Shown here in pieces: positions 7,901 to 8,418 of a stretch of 8,418 bases of DNA. The DNA is from CAZWRK01 sp964635875 (lineage in GTDB: Bacteria > Pseudomonadota > Gammaproteobacteria > Burkholderiales > Aquaspirillaceae), in NCBI GenBank assembly GCA_964635875.1, contig CAZWRK010000158.1:1-8418 (forward strand), in the 5' to 3' direction. A model generated the notes under the pieces. The model had not been told where the DNA came from. It ran no database searches and saw nothing but the letters and a program-made list of their open reading frames with translations. Made by a program: the position numbers and the translations under genes. Every line of letters starts with the position of its first letter. Within the stretch, counting starts at the first letter, position 1.

Positions 7901-8259
7901 GCAAGCAACCATTTCGTCAAAAGCATGGTGAGGAATGGGACATGGTGTTGTTGCCCGACGAAGACCACGGCATGGTTTTGCACAAAGTGATTGAAGGCGA
8001 GCGGCGTGGGGAAGTGTTTTTACAGCAAAACAATCAATTGTTGCACCCCATTGCCGATCGAGGTCTGTTCACGGGAAAAGGCATCTCTCCGTGGGGGAAT
8101 GAAGACTATCTGGATGAGTTGGATGCCTTGGCTGGCAGTCTTGGGGTGTCAGATTTGGATTGCGCTCGTCGTTACGGCACGCTGACTTTGCGCTGTGGTC
8201 GTGAAGACGATCAGGGGTGGCATTTTCATCCGGTATTGGGTTTTTGGCGGAAAAAATAA
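4903..8259 (+). CDS. cas3: Type I-F Cas2-Cas3 fusion: adaptation subunit plus HD nuclease/helicase
   Basis: This 1118-residue protein has the Cas2-Cas3 fusion order diagnostic of type I-F. Residues about 1-93 are the Cas2 domain (MNILLVSQCD, then ELVWIVGDARRFN). The HD nuclease domain follows, with His123-Asp124 (LFHDLGKA), His149, His226-His227 (LSHHKLP) and Asp321 (LADHH) as likely metal ligands. The superfamily 2 helicase has Walker A ASTGCGKT (437-444), the DEAD-like box as DEPD (598-601), motif III SSAT (628-631) and motif VI QLAGRVRR (869-876). A C-terminal domain covers about 950-1118. Cas3 unwinds and degrades DNA recognised by the Csy complex; the Cas2 part joins Cas1 in spacer integration. 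All key motifs are intact. The length slightly exceeds the roughly 1076 residues I recall for the Pseudomonas protein. The ATG lies inside the end of cas1 (4-base overlap). No terminator follows the stop. Confidence 0.97.
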   Translation: MNILLVSQCDKRALTETRRILDQFAERCGDRTWQTPITQAGLDTLRKLLRKTARKNTAVACHWLRGRDHRELVWIVGDARRFNAEGAVPTNTTGRDVLRSDDENDWLSGEDIRLLAGLAALFHDLGKACEAFQMRLRSKGPHPANVYRHEWVSLRLIQAFVGQDDDATWLARLQDPAQMTTDNWTNRLEKAQLQDGEHDKARDNKPFADGVLPPMAAAVCWLVLSHHKLPVSNDQTLNASRIATGLIALDSKWNQPFDSVTVKEAEPYWDFPYGLPCDDSLWRARVADIARQLAARQNTATTWLDQPYPLHLARLILMLADHHFSSQIVKPSWVAGKEKETAFANTLSSTQKNNPKYAGRQFNQTLPEHLNGVARHALTTARVLPDIARALPTLGRHPLLQKRSADRRFAWQDKAFDVASSVRDQAAKQGAFIINMASTGCGKTLANARIMYALARPDTGFRCAFALGLRTLTLQTGQVFRDRLNLGEDQLAIRVGGVASRELLEHQAKLAEEQAEACGSASADKNALMDEETAIHFEGNPDHPLLQQMSHDPRFNKLLVAPLLVCTIDHLTPATESTRGGRQIAPMLRLMSSDVVLDEPDDFSVEDLPALTRLVHWAGLLGSRVLVSSATLPPAMLQCLFDAYLQGRAYYQAHRGEPHLPLDVCCVWVDERESRHAHCSNSAAFQGAHVAFAQARYAWLATQKPRRTAALLPLTGVPKQEAEMFGALANLLREQALRLHATNHDIDPKTGRRVSIGLMRFAHIDKIYPLAQALYAQDVPDGVQIHLCVYHSQYPLLLRSAIERRLDAALTRHNKEALFALPDIRRRLDQSAAQDQLFIVLSSPVSEVGRDHCYNWAIAEPSSMRSLIQLAGRVRRHWPEDFSGLNVLILQHSLAAWLGGKPAYCRPGFENGEFSLKSVDLADILPESDYRHLDARPRLLARPELRPSRNLVDLEHARLQADLNQIEIPAEYEDEPPKPRLCAASCWQWPQAMLHGGLQRKQPFRQKHGEEWDMVLLPDEDHGMVLHKVIEGERRGEVFLQQNNQLLHPIADRGLFTGKGISPWGNEDYLDELDALAGSLGVSDLDCARRYGTLTLRCGREDDQGWHFHPVLGFWRKK

Positions 8260-8321
8260 GATATAGAAGTACAGGCCTTATTTTTATTTGTTTGGTGTTT
8301 TTTGTGGTTTATTGCATTATG

Positions 8322-8331
8322 TTTGTCAAAT
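8322..8331 (+). repeat. Shared 10-base word A, copy upstream of presumed csy1
   Basis: TTTGTCAAAT is an exact match to 3772-3781. Here it stands only 2 bases before word B, and the combined site reaches to 50 bases before the downstream start codon. Confidence 0.35.
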
Positions 8332-8333
8332 TT

Positions 8334-8343
8334 AATGGCATTT
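8334..8343 (+). repeat. Shared 10-base word B, copy upstream of presumed csy1
   Basis: AATGGCATTT is an exact match to 3864-3873. It ends 50 bases before the ATG at 8394, close to the 58-base distance seen at cas1. Confidence 0.35.
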
Positions 8344-8377
8344 GGTTGATTTGTTGTGGCCAAGCCTTTTCCAACTC

Positions 8378-8391
8378 AAGGTAGGTGGAGG
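8378..8391 (+). promoter_or_regulatory. Ribosome binding site of the gene starting at 8394
   Basis: A purine-rich stretch (AAGGTAGGTGGAGG) precedes the ATG at 8394. GGAGG itself stands only 2 bases from the start codon, so the AGG at 8383-8385 or the AAGG at 8378-8381 may be the pairing segment. The richness of the site supports a real gene start at 8394 despite how little of the gene is visible. Confidence 0.7.
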
Positions 8392-8393
8392 AT

Positions 8394-8418
8394 ATGAGCG
8401 AACACACCCCACGCAGTC
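8394..8418 (+). CDS. Start of the next cas gene, probably csy1/cas8f, cut by window edge
   Basis: Only eight codons are visible (MSEHTPRS), behind a strong ribosome binding site. In type I-F1 loci the gene after cas2-3 is csy1 (cas8f), the large subunit of the Csy complex, followed by csy2, csy3 and csy4. In the minimal I-F2 variant a cas7 homologue would come here instead. Eight residues cannot decide between these, so the assignment rests on gene order. Confidence 0.6.

Larger units (their letters stand above)
8260..8393 (+). promoter_or_regulatory. AT-rich gap between cas2-3 and the presumed csy1, likely holding a promoter
   Basis: The 134 bases contain no hairpin terminator and no open reading frame of note. 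From 8281 to 8326 the plus strand is strikingly T/G-rich, with a single C and four A in 46 bases. CATTAT (8315-8320) is a possible -10 hexamer, without a convincing -35. Words A and B, shared with the cas1 leader, lie at 8322-8331 and 8334-8343. In contrast to the cas1/cas2-3 overlap, a gap of this size suggests that the Csy genes can be transcribed separately, with read-through from cas2-3 also possible. Confidence 0.45.

Overview
The window looks like chromosomal DNA from a proteobacterium. GC content is moderate by eye (about the low-to-mid fifties, not counted). Leucine is often encoded by TTG, and the proteins resemble beta- and gammaproteobacterial families. A betaproteobacterium, perhaps Neisseriales-like, is my best guess, but nothing here fixes the genus.

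Layout. (1) Positions 1-1769, minus strand: most of a YgiQ/UPF0313-type radical SAM protein, cut by the left edge of the window so that its C-terminus is missing. (2) Positions 1770-1909: a gap containing a rho-independent terminator for the next gene. (3) Positions 1910-2383, minus strand: a small MaoC-like hot-dog (enoyl-CoA hydratase/dehydratase) protein. (4) Positions 2384-2499: a divergent promoter region. (5) Positions 2500-3705, plus strand: a cation diffusion facilitator (CDF) metal efflux protein with a C-terminal extension, closed by a strong terminator at 3734-3762. (6) Positions 3932-8259, plus strand: the adaptation and interference genes of a type I-F CRISPR-Cas locus, cas1 followed by a cas2-cas3 fusion that overlaps it by 4 bases (ATGA). 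(7) Positions 8260-8393: an AT-rich, T/G-biased gap. From 8394 the first eight codons of the next gene are visible behind a strong ribosome binding site; by position this is most likely csy1/cas8f.

How the genes work together. Cas1 and the Cas2 domain of Cas2-3 form the spacer-integration complex. The HD nuclease and helicase parts of Cas2-3 degrade targets marked by the Csy (Cascade) complex, whose genes should follow to the right. No CRISPR repeats are visible in the window, so the array must lie outside it, probably beyond cas6f/csy4. The three genes to the left are ordinary housekeeping or stress genes with no evident link to the CRISPR system.

I found no undescribed system. The points most worth a second look are in the non-coding DNA in front of cas1 and in front of the presumed csy1: two 10-base words are shared by the two regions in the same order, a 12-base perfect palindrome follows the CDF terminator, and both leaders are T/G-rich.
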